The notes beneath the pieces are model-generated. The model was given only the letters and a program-made list of their open reading frames with translations, searched no databases and had not been told where the DNA came from. From NCBI GenBank assembly GCA_039111635.1, contig JBCAQO010000001.1, positions 2,356,001 through 2,420,000 on the forward strand: a DNA stretch of 64,000 bases. Reading direction: 5' to 3'. The translations under genes were made by a program, and so were the position numbers. How positions within the stretch are numbered: the stretch's first letter is position 1; each line of letters starts with the position of its first letter. Shown piece by piece: positions 1 to 12,549 of this stretch. The stretch comes from Heterobasidion occidentale (Eukaryota > Basidiomycota > Agaricomycetes > Russulales > Bondarzewiaceae).

Positions 1-880
1 CCATGTTGGAGTGAGCCAAGAAGCACTGCGAATAGACTCCTATCAGCAAATGCCTCACGGTATCATGCAGTCAAAAGGGCGTACTGAATGATTGTCCTAT
101 GTGGCTCATGCTTCCCCTACAAATCATCTGATGTTAGCCTTTTGCACAAAGTAACGGCGAGAAAGAATTTACATCCAAACTGTGACATCCCTAGAACCAT
201 CGACCTTTGGCTTGCCAACAATACGCGATTTGAGGATGGCGGCGTTCACCCACTTGCGGGTGCAAGGAACAAGCTTGGGACTATTTGATGTCGACCCGCT
301 AGTGTGGAAAACAAAGAGGATGTCGTCTGGATCTATCACGGTAGAAAGAACAGGCAGTGGCTCGTCTTGTGTGTCGGTTTCGTCAATGTCGACGGCGGGA
401 TAAGTAGGCAGAGGACAATCTTCGATTGCCGACTTGAATGACGAGTCGAATATAAGGCCCTTCGCGTTTGCTCTCTCGAGAAGCTCAAAGATGACCACAG
501 GGTTGGGAAGTCGGATGCTGAACAGCTGTGGTACAAATCCAGCCCTGGAAAGGCCGTAGATTTGAAGAACGTCTATGTAAGTCAAGCCTCCAATCCTACA
601 CTCTATTAGCTATCGGAATACAACAACACCATGTCGAAGGGTGGACATACCACATGCCAATCACAGAGCGTTGAGGAATGCCATCGCGCTTCAATACTCG
701 AGCCCAATGTCTAGCATAGAGCTCGACATCGCGTTCAAACTGAGCATAAGTAACTGGCTCCCAATCCTGAGGTTTGCCAGATTGGAGATCGGATCGGGGG
801 ACGCGGAAGACAGGTAAAGAAGCATAGAGAGATGCGCTGGCGCTCAAGACGGATAGGTGAGACTGAAGCGTCTGTGGCAT
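1..880 (-). CDS. NRPS-like adenylation (AMP-binding) enzyme, 5' part only
   Basis: N-terminal part of an acyl/aminoacyl-adenylating enzyme that activates a carboxylic acid with ATP, as in fungal NRPS-like reductases. The start at 880 opens with MPQTLQSHLSVLS. The ANL-superfamily A3 core FHTSGSTSNSPKLVP lies near residue 175. Four exons can be read: 651-880, 173-595, 85-116 and 1-39, with introns of 55, 56 and 45 nt; the joins restore the continuous readings GMWIGGLTYIDVLQ and VWMGSMSHIGQS. The gene continues past base 1, so its later adenylation motifs, any carrier domain and any reductase or thioesterase domain cannot be seen. Substrate and product are unknown. An acyl-CoA ligase is the main alternative; the GSM-SHIGQ segment favours the NRPS-like group. 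Its upstream side is the gene-poor stretch that follows. Confidence 0.75.
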
Positions 881-3286
881 TATTGATTAGCTGGGTGGCG
901 AGATGAGTGCAGTGATTGAGGGTATCAGCGAACCTTTATACAATTTCACGGAGGTAGGAGCTGTACGGCCTATGTGAATATATTAAAATGGTCGGGACGA
1001 GCATGCGCTGAAACTGTGTAACGATACTCCGTCGCCAGGGCAGATCGGAGAACGATCCCATTATGTTTGGAAGTCAGATCTCTAAGTCCTGGGAAGAGTT
1101 ACATCTTAGAGCACCAATGGGCAGCATCATGATCATGGCTCGGCGCTCAAACGATTGACTTACTGGGATCCAATTGCTCTACTGCCGGACCACAGCAACC
1201 GACGACCCATTGGAGTAAGACCGATACGGTTGATTCTGATGGCTGTTTGGAGATTGACAAATGAACGATTCACACAGTGGGTAGGCGCACAGGCGGTTGT
1301 TGTGGATAATTTAGCAGGTGTCATCCTGAGGCATGAAAGTCAAATTGATATCAGTTTTGATGAGAGTAGCTATTTTGATTTTCTGCATCCAGTTCTGCAG
1401 GCTTACCATGACGGATGACACTTACAGCTCACCGCCATCCTACGGGTGGTTCAAAGCCCTTTCGAGATGCGGTAAGGACGGTGCTAGGAAAGCAGAGAAA
1501 GTTCAATTCCAGTTGAAGGAGTTGACGCGCTACCGAGTCACGTGTCCGCCACTTTACCGCTCGGTGAGTTTGACCAGCTTACGAACCCGGGGTTTCCCCC
1601 TCCCAAGTCGGAGCGACAGGATTCCCTAGCAGAAATGAGAAAATTTTGGTCCCACTTTGAAGGCCGACAATTACCGCCCTGAAGACATTGCATGGTATAA
1701 TTCTTCACGCAGTCGAGACTTGATCTTTCTCCGTTGAACGGTTAGGAACCGACTCTCACCGTCATAAGCCGTCATGGCATGGCGCTGCCGTGATCCCATG
1801 TACCAAGTCATAATGAGAATGGCGTGCGCTACTGATCAGGGGTCAACCGTCTACGATCCGGGATCATTGATGAAGATGCAGTCTTTTTCAGTCCTCCGAG
1901 CTTGTTTTCAGTCAATAGAGCGCCTAGTCAGATTGATCAGTTCTCACAAGGAAGACTCTACATATGAAGGTTGATTGATGATTTAATCGTTACACAACCG
2001 AGTAACCAGCTGAGAAAGATCCCACAAGGACTGTCCAACTAGTTCCATATGTAATATCAATACCTGCAAATTGAGATGCCCATTCTCAACATGTCCGGCC
2101 ATGCCCTCCGACATGTCATGGCGAGCCTCATGGCGAGTGTGTATTCATGTGGAAGTGAACTAGAACGTTGAAGGCTATCACTGTGCGCTTGAACGAAGAC
2201 ACGACCGTCGAGTCCTTGACTAGTCAGGATGCGACATGGCGTGGCAGCGTCGAGATTAAAGAAATCATTGTACTGTAAAGTGAAAGGTTGAGGCGCATGA
2301 TGGATGAGTTATACACTCCAATGTAGTTTAGTGTCGGTACATGTGAGCTATGGGAGACATACAAGCATGAAGTCCCAGATATATTGACGATTTATCATTG
2401 ACGTGGCGTCAATTCGATCGCACTCTGGGAATGTAAAGTGTGTTGACAATGAAGACAAGCACGGAACTAATCGAAAAATGCAGACTGAGAGTAGCCCACG
2501 CACCTTACTCCTTACTATCCCTGATTTTGTATGAAGCTACCAAGGTGTTTATTCTGCCAGATTAGTCGAACAGATCAATAGAGACATGAGTGAAGTCTTC
2601 ATGGTGCGATGAACAGATCTAGGTCCCTATTGCATGAGAACCAACACTTAGATTGACATTCATTGCGGACACACAGTAAGGCACTTGTGGACACAGCTCA
2701 CTTCGTCGATCACCGGCCCTATGTAACAACTTCCCGGGGCCGGAAAGGAGTTGCATGTCCAGCAGAATCAATGCATTTGATGAGGGTTAGCTATGTAAAG
2801 CAACAAGCATCGAGTAGATATTGAGTGCTTCGATGCGATTCACGCGGCATAGAATAAGTCTGGAATGGGAACGATTGCTTTTTGACAAATTATCAGGGAG
2901 GCTCACCCTCATGACACGATTACCACGGAGACTTGGCTCAAGTCGAAGACTCTATACAACTAGGTTTCGTAAATCGTCCTTACATCCGCTGGAGGACCAT
3001 GTCAGATGGCGCGAGATATACGTGCACGATGATAGCTTTCACAAACAAAGATATAGGAGATCATTCGTGAATGCTTACCTGTATTAGGCCGGTGCATCGA
3101 GATTTCACATGGAAAAACTACAAGTCTGTTTCTCAGCGAGGAATGGTCAACTATAGTTTTCATGGTCTACGTCACGATACATCTACTCACGATACAGGGC
3201 TGTAAGGAGATCTGAAACGCACCGGCCCAGGAACAACACCCGCTTGATCTCTGGGTGTCAGTGAGCTGCAGATTCTCAGGAGATGT
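881..3286. other. gene-poor stretch, no recognisable gene
   Basis: About 2.4 kb with only short open frames (under 100 codons), none with recognisable motifs, good splice sites or a convincing start. The first few hundred bases presumably hold the promoter of the adenylation gene. No terminal inverted repeats, long repeats or transposase-like motifs were found by eye. It may be an old decayed insertion or simply a long intergenic region. Confidence 0.5.
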
Positions 3287-3731
3287 CTAACAGAACCAGG
3301 ATGAATTGTATGGAGCGGATGGCGAGCGCAATACAGTGCCAAAGGGGGGTGGTGAATGATATGGTGCCTGATATGCATGTCAGCACCAGCTCACGGAAAG
3401 CATTCTCACCGGTTCTGACCTGTCCATAATTTCTTTGTGAAACTTGTGTGATATCTGCGGCCCCTTCTCTCATGGAGATCCCTCCTCGACCAAGACGGCA
3501 CATATAGACTGGTGAGATCCGTCGAGTGACACTTTCATGCAGATGGGCCAGGCGGTGATACAAAAACTCCAAGGGTGCCGAGGAAGACAGAATCCTTCGC
3601 AATGATGGAACAACTGTGCGAGCACGACCCAGATGCGGCTGGAGTGAGAAAGCAGAGCCCGATCTCGAGCTTGCAAAACTCACGTGACGAAAATCGTGTC
3701 CGAGCTCACTCAAACTCAAATTGAGGGCCAT
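3287..3731 (-). CDS. small spliced hypothetical protein (115 aa)
   Basis: Three exons, 3684-3731, 3420-3638 and 3287-3367, join in frame to a 115-residue protein. The introns are 45 nt (GTGAGT...CTCCAG) and 52 nt (GTCAGA...ATCAG), the size normal for this genome. The product starts MALNLSLSELGHDFRHPH, has an Arg/Leu-rich middle (VPSLRRILSSSAPLEFLYHR) and ends in a Pro/Ser-rich tail (YHSPPPFG ... SSWFC). No signal peptide or membrane segment is evident and I do not recognise the family. Its start lies 155 bp from that of the divergent PPR gene, which suits a shared promoter. The call rests on the splice sites and their phase agreement; chance is not excluded. Confidence 0.4.
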
Positions 3732-3886
3732 TTGCGAGAACGCGTTATTTCCACAACATCGTCGCAGATAATATCCTGGTCCTGTGCGTTTGATATCCAC
3801 TATCCTATGTCTGCTTCTGACCTCGCTCTGCCGTTTAGCCAGCGCGCGGTGTCCTGGCCCAAGCCTCGACGTCACCCTGGCTGTCC
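3732..3886. promoter_or_regulatory. putative bidirectional promoter
   Basis: The 155 bp between the starts of two divergent genes, the small hypothetical protein and the PPR protein. There is no clear TATA box, which is common for housekeeping genes. Inferred from gene layout only. Confidence 0.3.
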
Positions 3887-6423
3887 ATGCTCTGGAGAGT
3901 CGGCTGTGGTTGCAGACACCATCTTCATCACTTCATTCGCGGCCCTTTTCCGAAGTCCTCGTGGGGTACTCAATCACTCCAGATCACCCCTTGCATTCGT
4001 CAGCCGACGCTCTCAAGATGGATAAACGCTCTCTCGCCGGCCTTGTGCGAGCGACCTCACGACAGATGGAATGGGAGCAGCGCGACGAACGCACCTCATA
4101 CCGCTCAAAAACATGGCGACACATATCAGACACTCTCTATACCAAGTGTATCGGACTTCGATTCTGCCGAACCGAGACGTATCCCTTTACCACCCGAGTT
4201 GCTGGAAGTGATCGACAGAACCGTGATTGGGGCCGACCGTGCAATGCTCCTTCATCAGCTGGGGGAATTACCACAGGCACTCGAGATTCTGGACGGGCTC
4301 CACGACAGCCGAATGGTTGGAGAACTGGCGGGGCGTATGGTCGAATCCACATATCCTCAAAGAGCTCTTCGAGTACTTGTACTAGCGTGCTGCTTGGGCT
4401 GCAATCTAGAACAAGAGGTATTCGAAGACGTGGCTCAAACGCTTGCAAGAGCGAAATTGTGGAGTCTTGTATCTCGCCTTGCATCGCTGTCCAAGACTTT
4501 GACCAGTTACACAACTGCGCGTCTTTTAAACTGGCGTACTCGGAGTATCATAGAGCTGTCCAAGTTTGCTCTCTTAGACGACGTTCTGAGAGGTTTCGAC
4601 GAAGAGGGTCTCCGCCCGGATCGAAGAACGTTCCACACTCTCATCTCCGGCCACCTTCGCAACAAAAATCTTCCTATGGCCATGGAGGTCCTCGACCAGA
4701 TGCAGGACGCTGGGTTCGATATAGATGCTTCAACTCAGGCTGTGGTCGCCGGTGCATATCGAAATCTAGGCCCGGATATCATTATGCAATCTCAAGCTCT
4801 CAAGTCCCTGTCGAGTGCGAAAGGCCACACAGCCACCTTCATACTGAATGCTCTAATGCAGCTTTCCATAGACGCTCACGATATCGAAAAGCTTGTATTC
4901 ATCGTCGATCTCTTCGACCCAGCCATGTTGAGCGCTCCGCCCATGTGGCGTCATGGAATTACCACCGTCCACGACGGAAACCGTTCAAGGCCTTGGAATG
5001 CCCAATGGATGTCTAGTTATGCATATTCCGCGGAGACAGTCGCGTCTATTCATCCCGATATCGTCTCCTTCACCATTCTCCTCAATCATATGGCCTACAT
5101 GTTTGACCTTCGATCAGGCCTTCACCTTGTGCAACAACTACAGTCCGCGAATTTACAACCCGATGGACATCTCGTAGCCGCTCTTGTTCGCCTTTATTTT
5201 GCGGCCGATCTTCCAAACGTTGCCCTCCGCATAGTCTCATCACCTGCAAAGGTAGACCGGAGGTATGCGATCAATTTCGTCAATTAGGTTTCAACGAGGC
5301 AGTAGAGGATAGACAGTATCCACTAGTCATGGTGGACTCGCCGACAATCGAGATATTCAACGCTATGATGGGCGGCATTCTCACTGTCCATGGCCTTGAT
5401 GGTATGATGGCTATCTTACAGATCATGGAGGCTCACGAAGTCGCGCCTGACAATCATTCGATCGATATTTTCCTATCCCATTTGAACAGGATGGATGGTC
5501 CAAACCCGTCGGACATTGCGCGCATACTCCATCACCTTCTATCCCTCACACCGCAACCTTCTCCCAAGCACGCACATGCCCTTTTGCGAATAGCTCTCCG
5601 TTACGAACGCAAAACGTCCGGTCGAGTCTCCAATCCGCCCTTGCTTAGTAGCAGGGAAATCATTCAGGCATTCAAGTCACTCGATATTCCCGCATCCCCC
5701 ACAGACGGATCATTTGACCCGGTCGCTGGCATCCAGCTTCTATCACATCGCTCTGTCTTCGATCCTATAGTCCAATCACTAGCATCACGGGCTATCCGTG
5801 CAGACCGTGCCGTGATCGCGATGCGACTGCAGCACGAAGCGGTGACACGAGAAGATATGCCGGCTGCGAGAGATGTCTTTCAAACCATGTTGGACAGAGG
5901 TCTACACCCGAATGAATATCACTACACAGCGCTGATGCAAGGATATGTAAAGGGCGGGGATTTTGCCGCAGCCAGGTCCGTCCTTGATGCCGCAGCCGAA
6001 GGCGGCATCAAGTCCAATGTTGTCATGTACACCATTCTCATTGCAGGCTACGCGCGCCAACGACAACCTGACCAGGCTATGGATATATTACGGGAAATGG
6101 TTGCCATCGGTATCAAGCCAGATTGCGCAGTGGTCACTGCCCTTGCCGGTGCTTTCTTCGCTGTTGGAGCGTATAGGATTGCACGCACTGTTCTATTACA
6201 GCTGTGGCCTTTTGTGGCGCCTTTCCCTGAAGGACTGCGTGAGGCCCCTCTGAAAATCCTTATGGAAAGGCTGCGCGCCCTCCAGCCTCTATACGCCAAG
6301 CGTCAGAGGGTAGGGATGTTGTCGGGGCGAAAGAAGTGGTTACTACGATGGAAGTTGAGGCAAATCAGGGAGGAATGGAAACTAGCAGCCCGAAAGGCAG
6401 GTGCACGAAAGGGATACCGATAG
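3887..6423 (+). CDS. mitochondrial pentatricopeptide repeat (PPR) protein
   Basis: About 828 residues. PPR proteins bind organellar RNA and control its stability, processing or translation. The N-terminus (MLWRVGCGCRHHLHHFIRG) is basic and lacks acidic residues, as expected of a mitochondrial presequence. Helical-repeat signatures include RTFHTLISGHLRNKNLPMAM near residue 250, and NEYHYTALMQGYVKGGDFAA and NVVMYTILIAGYARQRQPDQ towards the C-terminus. The C-terminal tail is strongly basic (SGRKKWLLRWKLRQIREEW). Best model: two exons joined by a 50 nt intron at 5263-5312 (GTATGC...GATAG). Alternatively one base is missing near the AAA run at 5257-5259, which would give continuous coding without an intron. 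An overlapping frame is open at 3784-4140, so the exact start is uncertain. Which PPR orthologue this is cannot be told by eye. Confidence 0.75.
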
Positions 6424-6704
6424 ACTACATGTAATCGTTTGCGCCTACCGAGTTCGCAAGGCTGGTCGCAGAAGCAGTCACACTATTAAAATAACGGTGT
6501 TGTTGGGTAGGACCAGAAGGTGGCTTACAAGCAGCTTGGCTTGCGTACATCACACTCCACTCAATTTCAAGCATGCATGTTATCATACAACATGAAAGCA
6601 TCTTCGCACGGGTGACCGCTGTGCGTACGAACATACATAATAAAACTAGGGAGGAAATCTACAGAAAGCTCGTTGAATAAATTTAATTTCATGCCTCTTC
6701 ATCT

Positions 6705-8607
6705 TCACATCTGCCCAAATTTCGCGTCCAACAAACGTAGAGCATCTCTCACAGCTTCGGCGTGGACCTCACGCACTAAACGAGGACGGCTACACTTGAC
6801 AAGCTCCTCGTGAGGCACCAATCTGGGGGGTGAAGGTAGAGTGTGTGTTTGGCCTTGATGTTTCTCGCGGTAATGTGCATGTGGATCCGTCAACAAAATA
6901 GGATGATTATCCGAGCTCTCGTCCACAAATGTTTGAGAGATGGCCTGGTGCGGAGTGGGGGTGACGGTGCGCTCTGGCGTGATACATCTGGGGGGTGGGG
7001 AGATGACAACACGAGGGCCGGTGCATTTTGAACGACGGGCAACGACATCGGCCAGGAGCGAAAGGTCGGCAAAAGCGACATTTGGATGAGACTTCAATTG
7101 ACGCCATGCATCGTTTGTGGGTATGGTATCCGTTGACATGTCAGAGTCGGGCAGCGCCAAGGGGGATGGCCTCGGTGATGCACATGAGCCACTACCACAC
7201 ATTCCGGGATTTCCACAGCAGAGGCGGGTGGGGTTCTTGACAGCGTTGGATTGAGGACGGTCTGGACAGTCGGCGCAGGGTATGTCTGATGCAACTGATT
7301 CGCCGATCGCGGTACAAAACGCCTTTCCGAAAACATCGTCTGCGCATGCCAGACAATTTGATGGATCGCCCGAACATGTGGCGGGAGCCGAAGCAGTCGG
7401 TTTTGCAGTGGTGGAGGTGGCGGTAGATGGGTGTACCGGGAAAAGTGTCTTGAGGCCTGGATTTACAGGGCGGCGACGCAAAGGAACCGGAGGTTGGTAG
7501 GCGGGCAAGTTGTCCAGAATGGACACACGTTCGGGAGGGATGGGCGAACGCAAAGACACCGCCTCGTCATGCAAGCCAGGCGCTTCGTCCTCTGCAGCCT
7601 CTGCCTTGAATGATACTTCGGATGCCATCTCAGGTCTCTGCGCGGAATGATGTATGCCCAGCTCTCTGCATACGCATGGTGGTCTCGTTACAGAAGCCGC
7701 AGTCAAAGTTGTCCATTGATCCGATAGAATCATATGCAGGCTGCTTTCCATGAGTCCGGAAATTGAACATCCCGTTGAGAGTCAATTGGGAAGGGAATAT
7801 GGTCGGCTCTTCGCCAGATGAGGTAAGAGCCATTGGTGAGAAACTGTCATCAGATGAGCCGGTAGAGTCTGGTGACGATGCCATAGACGGAGGAGACGGA
7901 ATCAGCGTGAGGGGTATAGCGCGGGACGGTTGCGCGGTCAACACGATTGTGTCGACGGAGAGCTTCGCTCTCTTCCTGACCGGATGGTCTAAGTATCCGC
8001 CAGAAGGGGATGAGTTATCTCTGGCCCTTTTGTTTTCCATCTCCTTTTCCTCACGCTCCTGGTCGTACTGAGAGAGTCTGTCCTTGAGGAGGACGTTTTC
8101 CTGACGCAGCTTCTCGTTTTCCTCCTTGAGACGTTTGGCTACGGTCTGCAAGGCAACATTGCGTTCGATTTCTCCTTGCTCGTACAATTGAATTCGCGCC
8201 TGTAGTTCAGCAAGCTGAGACTGTTTGCGCTCACGGAAAGCACGCTGCGCGGCTCTAGAGTTCTTAAGTCACAAAATCACAACAAGACGGACATATATCG
8301 CTCACCTATTCTGCACACGTCTGCCCTTGCTTGTAGCCTATGGGTATATTTTTGTCAGTCTCGGCCCGGCTTAACTTTGGCCAAGTGTTGAACATACCTC
8401 ATCTTCCACGGCGACGGCGGGTGGAGGATCTTTCTTGGGTTTGCGGCCCGGCTTAGGTTTAGCAGGAATCACCCATTCCTTAGATGCTGGATAGAGGATG
8501 AATATGAGTGCCCAATTTCGGAAGGATGACAATCCAAGGACTCTACCTGTCGCCCAAAGGGTCGAAGATGACGAGACCGCTGGCAATGGCGGTTGCGCAC
8601 AAGACAT
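6705..8607 (-). CDS. hapX: HapX/Hap4-type bZIP iron regulator (frame break)
   Basis: HapX binds the CCAAT-binding complex and, under iron starvation, represses iron-consuming genes and activates iron uptake. Exons: 8547-8607, 8398-8486, 8306-8337 and 8254-6705. The start MSCAQPPLPAVSSSS is followed by the Hap4-type CBC-binding motif SKEWVIPAKPKPGRKPKK, then a basic region (RRVQNRAAQRAFRERK) split by a 51 nt intron, then a heptad zipper (LAELQARIQLYEQ, LKEENEKLRQENVLLKDRL). Cysteine-rich iron-sensing segments follow: CGFC with PCVC, then NCLACADDVFGKAFC, then CCGNPGMCGSGSC. The coding frame changes at 7677-7683 inside the first cysteine-rich segment; two extra C bases (or one fewer base) would restore it, giving 577 aa. 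Both flanks are clearly coding, so an intron is not possible there. Assembly error is the likeliest reason. Strong family call; symbol by family. Confidence 0.88.
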
Positions 8608-8964
8608 TCGATGAAAAGCTCCGTGAAAGCCGCAAGTGCGAACGAGAATATGGCAAGTGGGGGGGACCCAAAGAGCGTCAGAAAGACCTGGGAAGTGAGA
8701 GGACGATGATGCGGGAGGTTTAATGTGGTACCCGAGTGGGGGGTCAAACTTAACTGATTAGATATCGCCTGATCGGCTATAATCGGAACTCGGATCAGTG
8801 CTTCCGGTATCTGCCCTGTCAATGCCGGGTCTCAGCGGATCCCGCTCTCTCACACAACGCCACTTACCGTTCAGGCTCAAATTCAAATGCGGCTCATGCA
8901 ACTTCACGCGAGAAAATACACAACAATGCGAGAATAGATTGCGGTACCTAGAGGTACGCTGGAC
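8608..8964. other. intergenic: hapX upstream region and eIF3b 3' end
   Basis: 357 bp between two genes on the same (-) strand. It must hold the hapX promoter, but I see no TATA box and no full GATA-factor site of the ATCWGATAA type. ATCGG/GATCGG recurs at about 8771-8797, of unknown meaning. Confidence 0.3.
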
Positions 8965-11608
8965 TCAATCAACAACCTCCTCTTCGATTTGTTCAATCAC
9001 TTCGTCAATCCAGACCTCGATCTCCTCTCGCTCCTCCTCCTGCTCCCTGGGCTCCAGCTTCTGACCTCTGGCACGTCTCTCCTCTGCGGCTTCTTCCAGA
9101 TACCGGGCACGCCATGCGTTCCATTCGTCGACCAAGCGTTTCCTATGAGCGATGAGCTCGGCACTAGCGGTGTCTTCAATCGCCGCATCCTCTTCTTCGA
9201 ATGCACGGCCATAGTCGCGCAGATTCTTGCGAATGAGGCGTTTCTGCTCCTTCGTGAGTAGAGAAGCCGGTCGAGGGCGCCACAAAAATTGCTTGAAACG
9301 GTCCAATATGTGTTTCTCGACTTCTTGGCCGCGGAAGTCCCAAATCGCATATCCATTTTCGAGCTGAAATCAACCGTTTAGTGACGTCGAGAAGTGGACA
9401 ACAGCTTGAACATACCGTATGCGTCCACGCGCTCGCCGCAGTCGCCAAATAGCGACCGCTGGGGTCCCACTCGACATCGGTCACACCGTAATGATCATTG
9501 ATACCTAGTTGCTGGATGCCGCTACCCCAGTCCTCTTTTTGCCCTTCCCTTCGACCGACGTCATCACTATTGAAGTCAAGGTCCCAGAACTCCAGCTCGG
9601 ACTTCGAAGTCGACCCGACGGTCGCGAGAACTACATGTCGACCTCGCGGTGACCAACGAATGGTGTTTGTTGTCCGTGAGGCCAGTGTTCCTGGTATGCG
9701 AAGGTCAGCAGAGCAACTGACTACTGAAGGGAAGACTCACTAAGGAGCTTGAAATCACCCTTCCCACGTTCCAGCTGGTAGAAGCTGACGTCGGTTTTGA
9801 TCGTGATTCCAGGACCTGGATTTCCGAGATTGGGATCGTTGCTTGACACGATGGCGAAACGTTCGCCCCTCGGTTCCCAGGAAAAATCGGTGACCGTATC
9901 TAAAGAAATGAATGACCATGAGATCCATGGCTTGAACCGGTGACAGGCATTTTTACCTTTGAGTTCGACAACTTCTACCGGAAAGTCCTTCTCACGAACC
10001 ATAAAGATTTCCAAATTGCAGAATATTGACTTTTTCGTCTTCGTATGGCGATCGACTTTGACACAAAGGAAATCGCCCTGATTTTGCCAGTAAAGTTTAC
10101 ACTAAATTACACCTGTTAGATAGTAATAGGCATGAGACAGAAAGGCGCCGTACCTCTGTGACATTGAAAAGATTCTTCTGTCGCAGGATGTCCCGACTGG
10201 GAAAGTTGAGAACGGTCACACGAGCGGGTTGGTTAGCCACCTCGGGGGTCCAATACGCAAGCATATTCTCTCTGATCTTTTTGGAGCCCTTCGCGGTACC
10301 GTTGACTGCCTGATTTGCTTTCTCTGCGTCTTCTTTGTCCTTGTCGCTGTGAGGGCACCACTCAAAGTCCACAACCCCTTCTATCCTGATACTCCTTTTC
10401 CCGTGGAGGCCCATGCTGGGCAATTCGTACACGCTGATCTGTTGACCCGGTGTTACCCGTGCTACAAACTTATCATCTGCACTCCACTTCAGCGCGGGCC
10501 AGGCCATCTGCTTCTTCGAGCTATCGCCTTCAGGAAGAATACTGTGAAATGTGCGAAGAAGGTGGCCAGTTTTGATATCCCAGACGGCGATATTGTTACC
10601 CTCATCTTCAGGAGAGAAGAATGAGGGGCCTTGTGGTGCACCCTCAGCGACTACGATTGGTTCGTGCGACCAAGTGACGAAGTATTGTTCACATGGTGAG
10701 AAGTCAACCAATCTGACGAGAGGGTGATAAAAACGCTGTTGGTGTTCCCAAGAGGATCCTCCCCAAAGTCGGATGCCCTGACGGTGCAATGTTGCAAGAT
10801 AGGTGCCTGATGGCGACCACGAAACATACAGCTCCGTCCACGCCTTTGGACGTCGTCAGAAGAGTTTCAATAAGAGGGCGAAAACGCTCACTGTTTTAGC
10901 AAAGGCTACCTCACACTGTGCTGGCTTGCCGTGCCAGTGAATTTCTACTTCATCGCCGCGGTAAGTAACATATTGGTCCCGACCGTGAGGGTCTGCCAGC
11001 CAAGCTCGAAGATGTTCCTACACTGGTGTCAATAATGTGTTAGAGAGAATGCGGATTGTTGCACACTTTCGACTGATATTCTTCCCTCTTTGGCTCCAAG
11101 TAGGTTTCATTCAGATTGGCATACTTCTCGATGTCCGAGAAACGGTTGACTCGGAAAGTATGCGTTTTGTCAAAAGGATGACCGTTCATCTCGTTCAATG
11201 CAAACGTGGCTTCATCTGCAGTGTGGAATTCGATGAAGATGAATCTGGAAATATGGATTGGCACACAGAAGGCGACTCGAAGATACTGTTCACGTACCCT
11301 TGGCTCTTCCCGGTAGCATCATTCCATGGCACAGTCATCGAATCTGGCCTCACCACGGCGCCCTTCCGATTGAACTCCTTTGAAATTTTCGCCAAGAGTT
11401 TTTCTAATTTACCCTTGTCGACGATAGGGATACCATCTATCACCAAGATGTTGTCGAAACCTTCCTCGAGGCCCACTTGATATCTTAATCGAATTCTTTT
11501 GAGTTCTAGTGAATACATTTAGAGGACGGATACACACTTTTCCTCGATATCGGTATAGTCGATTTCTTCGTCAATCTCATTGTGTGAAACGCCGTTAGGG
11601 CTCGCCAT
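8965..11608 (-). CDS. PRT1: translation initiation factor eIF3 subunit b
   Basis: eIF3b is the RRM/beta-propeller scaffold of eIF3, needed to recruit the 43S complex and to scan. Nine exons (11538-11608, 11298-11483, 11067-11244, 10892-11017, 10154-10843, 9957-10101, 9741-9899, 9416-9690, 8965-9363) join in consistent phase to 742 residues, the usual length. From the N-terminus: acidic start ([14 protein letters not shown]), RRM with [20 protein letters not shown] and [13 protein letters not shown], linker [19 protein letters not shown], a WD-type propeller ([45 protein letters not shown]), and the charged C-terminal helix ([27 protein letters not shown]) that binds other eIF3 subunits. All motifs are intact with no frame break. 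The first intron is 54 nt. Very secure call; the symbol is the yeast name. Confidence 0.95.
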
Positions 11609-12549
11609 TGAATGGTGTAGGCTGAGGTTGTGCAACTTTTCAGCGGCAGCCGAGAAAGAATCTGAAAGAATCAAGGTTGAGCGGAGTTCAGATTGCCTAA
11701 GCTTCTCGGGACGCTCATCAAACTCGTTCGAACTCTGACTTGCACGATATCAACAGCATAAAAGGACATAACCTACCGATTGAACGTGAACGTTTGAACC
11801 TTCATGCAGCACGCACTCATGAATAGATCCGTAGCCTCAACACCATAGCTTACTTCAACAGGTCACTCCACGAAATATCAGTGAATTTATGACGGCCTAT
11901 ACTTCAACCTATGGGACCTGTGAGTCTCTGTGAGTGCATTCTTGGAAATCTCCACGAGAACTCCATCATTCTCCGTGCCATCATGACTTACTATCTACTC
12001 GACAGCACAAGTCATGAACCAGGTTTTCCTTAAACCCTTGAATCAACGGCTCACCTTCCCGAAACACCACTTTGATTCACTCCCTCGAAAAAGTTTACCT
12101 ATGTCATTGATCGTCCGGTTCCCGGACGGTGTTCAACGTCAACCTTTTTCTTATCATAGGGGCTGCAACGTTGTTTTACTTATCGCAAGAAGATGGCTGT
12201 CATTCTCGGAGGGTCGTCGAATCTTGTTGCAGCCATGTCTGTCCTTATTCAGGAGAGCATCAGGGAAGTTGAGCGCTTTTGGATGCCTATTTGTGAAATC
12301 CTAGCCCTGCCTTTCACTTTGACACACATGTGACCACGATTTCCACCTTGAGCCATCAGTATCATCAACGTTCCTCGCATTTCTTTGCGCACGTGGGTCC
12401 TCTCATGGTATCGGTTGGAAGTTCGTTCTTGCGTTCTTTGACATCCTGCTGAACTTCGTTCCCGACGTCTAGCAGCAGAGAGCCTTTAAATACCAGAGAG
12501 CTTCGCTGGTGCGTTTCGTTCACCCCCGATCATTCGAACACCTGGACCC
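11609..12549. other. divergent intergenic region (eIF3b / transporter)
   Basis: 941 bp between divergent starts. The right end holds the transporter promoter with a TATA-like box; the left end must hold the eIF3b promoter. No further gene or repeat was seen; the 96-codon frame at 12014-12304 has no recognisable features. Confidence 0.4.
12487..12494 (+). promoter_or_regulatory. TATA-like box of the Git1-type transporter
   Basis: TTTAAATA lies 56 bp upstream of the ATG at 12550, close to the expected TATA spacing for a short 5' UTR. Sequence match only. Confidence 0.4.

Noticed and set aside
1155..1629. Two overlapping open frames in the gene-poor left region
   Set aside because: Short, no recognisable motif, no supporting splice sites; indistinguishable from chance.
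3784..5016. 410-codon frame overlapping the PPR gene on the same strand
   Set aside because: Beyond about 4140 it is biased nonsense opposite clear PPR repeats in another frame; only its first part might matter for the true start.
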